Origin: Semisulcospira habei
Taxonomy: Eukaryota > Mollusca > Gastropoda > Semisulcospiridae
Reading direction: 5' to 3'
Length of the DNA: 64,000 bases
NCBI GenBank assembly: GCA_036245525.1
Contig: BTPG01000008.1
Coordinates: 31,079,180 to 31,143,179 of the forward strand
The notes under the pieces were generated by a model that saw only the letters and a program-made list of their open reading frames with translations, made no database searches and was not told the origin of the DNA. Of the stretch, positions 61,965-64,000 are shown piece after piece. A program made the translations under genes and the position numbers. Within the stretch, counting starts at the first letter, position 1. Every line of letters begins with the position of its first letter.

Positions 61965-62890
61965 GGTTTATGCTGGCGAGTGTTATTGGCAAATTTCTGC
62001 AGATTGCTGCAGGATTGAGTGATAAAAAGCGTAATGAGTCCGTCAATGCCTGTGTCCATCAATCATCAGTCAACGAATAAGCAAAGTCCATTGGGCCGAA
62101 GTCGGCCCGTGGACTTTTTGCCTATTGAGACGTTTCTGCGCCACTATCAATTCTCTCTGTGTGGCGAGTAAATAAGGCCCATCTCGCACACCAAGACAAA
62201 TATATCTATAATTATATTCTCACGAGCTCGGCCAGCAGACGGCCTCATGAGAGTCCATAGCTGTTGCAGACGGTTGTGTGTTGTATTGGGCAAAGCAGTG
62301 TATCACCGCGACTCCGTAGGCACATGAGGATCTATGTCTCTTGCAGTTGGGTCACGAGAGAGAATCATAGATGTTAAGGACCCCTTTGGCCATTGAGGCT
62401 CGCGAGGATCTGTGCCTCTTGCAGATTGAAGAGGTTTTCCTGAGGAATAATAATAATAATAATAATAATATAATATAATAATGAGTATTTGTATAGTGCT
62501 TAATCTTAATCAAAAGCTCTAAACGCTTTACAATCTGTACACAAAAATAAAAATGCAATGACATATGCACATAACAACAAAACACAATACCCGAACACAC
62601 CACTTTTACAATGAACTAAACAGCAATGCACACATATTATGTTCTAATTAACATTCAGTCTAAAACAAGGAGGATTACAGAACTACAACTAAGGCATCAA
62701 AATCAAACACTGGCAGTTATTCAAAGTAAAGTTTGAAGAGGTGCGTTTTCAACGGCCTCTTGAAGTCAGAAACAGACTCACTGTTTCTGATGATTGATGG
62801 ACACAGGCAGTGAGGGATTCATTACGCTTTTTATCACTCAATCCTGCGGCAATTTGCAGAAATTTGCCAATAACACTCGCCGGCATAACA
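61965..62890. mobile_element. Element with ~95 bp terminal inverted repeats
   Basis: 61970-62067 (GCTGGCGAGTGTTATTGGCA ... GTGTCCATCAATCATCAG) is inverted at about 62795-62890 with roughly nine in ten bases matching. The interior holds a PalD remnant (62080-62130), decayed PalB pieces (62215-62420) and a TAA-headed repeat (62440-62790). No transposase. It may be a composite of nested insertions. Confidence 0.7.
62430..62790. mobile_element. TAA-headed dispersed repeat
   Basis: (AAT)n, then GAGTATTTGTATAGTGCTTA and AAAGCTCTAAACGCTTTACA, later GAGGTGCGTTTTCAACGGCC. Same head type as 35535 and 56986. Confidence 0.6.
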
Positions 62891-63034
62891 TATGTACTTG
62901 CCTGTAGGGAAGTTACCCAAGCGGTAGCGCCGCTTACATCGAATCAAATTATCTCTCGTTTGTCCTCAACGTCGCCTGATTGATATATTCTCGTCTCTCC
63001 TCGTGCTTTTACCGAATTCAACACACACAGCACA

Positions 63035-63037
63035 CAA

Positions 63038-63103
<66 letters not shown>

Positions 63104-63197
63104 GCGCGCGCACACACACACACACGCACCCAATCACGCACACACCCGCACGCACGCACACGCACGCACACACACGCAAGCACATCTACACGCACAT

Positions 63198-63236
<39 letters not shown>

Positions 63237-63291
63237 CGCACGCACAAGCGCGAGCACACACACACACAGACACACACGCGCGAGCACACAC

Positions 63292-63362
<71 letters not shown>
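63035..63362. repeat. (CA)n microsatellite, interrupted
   Basis: CA-rich with CG-containing interruptions over about 330 bp. Open frames across it are simple-sequence artefacts. Confidence 0.95.
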
Positions 63363-63363
<1 letters not shown>

Positions 63364-64000
63364 GGAAACACTCACAAAGACCTATCTTGTGGTTAGTAAC
63401 AGGAAAAAGAAAAACTATGGAAGTCTCCTTATTTAGAGGATTATAATCCTCGGCAGTGCTTTTTGTCGAGGTGATTCCACGTTATTCTTCTAGTATCTTT
63501 ATAAGTGTAACATGCAATAACCAAATTCGTCCATGTCGCCTTCCTTATTCACGTTTAAGTTTACATTATTCTAGATTCTTCGTTCGAATGACATCATCGC
63601 TGTTTTCAAGCATTTGTTCCCGCTGCACCCTGTGGGCGGCGAGATCCGCCCAACTAAGGTTGGCTTGCAGTGCACGTGCTTGCCTATTTTTAGTGCGAAT
63701 GTGTCGATGCAAGCCGTTACTCGATAAGCGCATCGGATCGAGAAATTAACTCTTTACAGAATTTCTTAGTGTTTACAGAATTACTTGGCAAGGTACATAA
63801 TACAGAAGAGTTAGTAGGCAAAGAGTAAAAAAAAAAAAAAAAAATCCACATAAATCAAGATCTGTCGCTCGAATTACATAGTTGCCTTCTATCAAGCTTT
63901 TTTTTTTTTTTTGTTCGGCAATTTTATGCGCGAACTCGTAATAACAGAGGTAAAGCATATGCCGAATTGGAATAACAGTGGTAAATCATGTCTGAGGGTG
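63363..64000. other. No gene; half PalC trace, poly-A and poly-T runs
   Basis: CGGCAGTGCTTTTTGTCGAG (63452) resembles one PalC arm. Poly-A at 63828-63843 and poly-T at 63898-63912. Nothing else recognised. Confidence 0.45.

Overview
This window looks like repeat-dominated nuclear DNA from a marine invertebrate, most plausibly a mollusc (gastropod-like). The evidence is a eukaryotic layout: one intron with GT/AG borders, non-LTR retrotransposons of CR1/L2-like and RTE-like type, a tRNA-derived SINE, a solo LTR, and very long GT/CA, TA, CT and ATT microsatellites. A short dispersed repeat (TTTGGGTTTAACGCCGAG, then a CATCTCACGGCGG part) also resembles repeats I associate with mollusc genomes. 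There are no prokaryotic operons and no intact host gene.

The only host-type coding locus lies at about 3609-8980 on the minus strand. It encodes two zinc-finger-like motifs, a tyrosine-recombinase (phage-integrase fold) domain and a C-terminal SANT/Myb-like segment. The coding sequence is split by an antisense CR1/L2-like LINE (about 4781-7063) and also carries a frameshift at a homopolymer, so it is annotated as a disrupted gene or pseudogene. A second LINE (RTE-like, frameshifted, 5'-truncated) sits between two TA tracts at 59537-61507. Smaller LINE remnants are at 20165-21275, 33167-33439 and 37787-38690.

The most striking property is a dense population of short elements built around near-perfect palindromes. 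They fall into several unrelated sequence families, which I label PalA to PalE plus singletons. PalA, PalB, PalC and some singletons share one architecture: outer TTAA, then CCC or CTC termini with short outer inverted repeats, then flanks, then a 60-100 bp hairpin core. More than 50 copies or fragments occur here. Neighbouring elements often abut and share one TTAA-like tetranucleotide. This fits TTAA-targeting (piggyBac-type) non-autonomous elements, but no transposase is present. Several copies are split by other insertions (solo LTR, TAA-tailed repeats), which gives a relative order of events.

Layout: 1-3600 PalA copies, a 0.73 kb TIR element, a satellite with an inserted SINE and a foldback hairpin. 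3609-9036 the recombinase-like gene with its LINE. 9.9-15.5 kb microsatellite-rich DNA with a hAT-like TIR element. 17.2-18.7 kb a foldback and a six-unit tandem repeat. 18.8-32.4 kb many palindromic elements, a LINE remnant and a solo LTR. 32.9-33.9 kb a foldback with a nested RTE fragment. 34-41 kb palindromic elements and a LINE remnant. 41.5-53.8 kb a large duplicated and inverted block with a 20-N gap, probably partly an assembly artefact. 53.2-55.4 kb nested foldbacks. 55.7-64 kb further palindromic elements, the RTE-like LINE, a TIR element and CA repeats.
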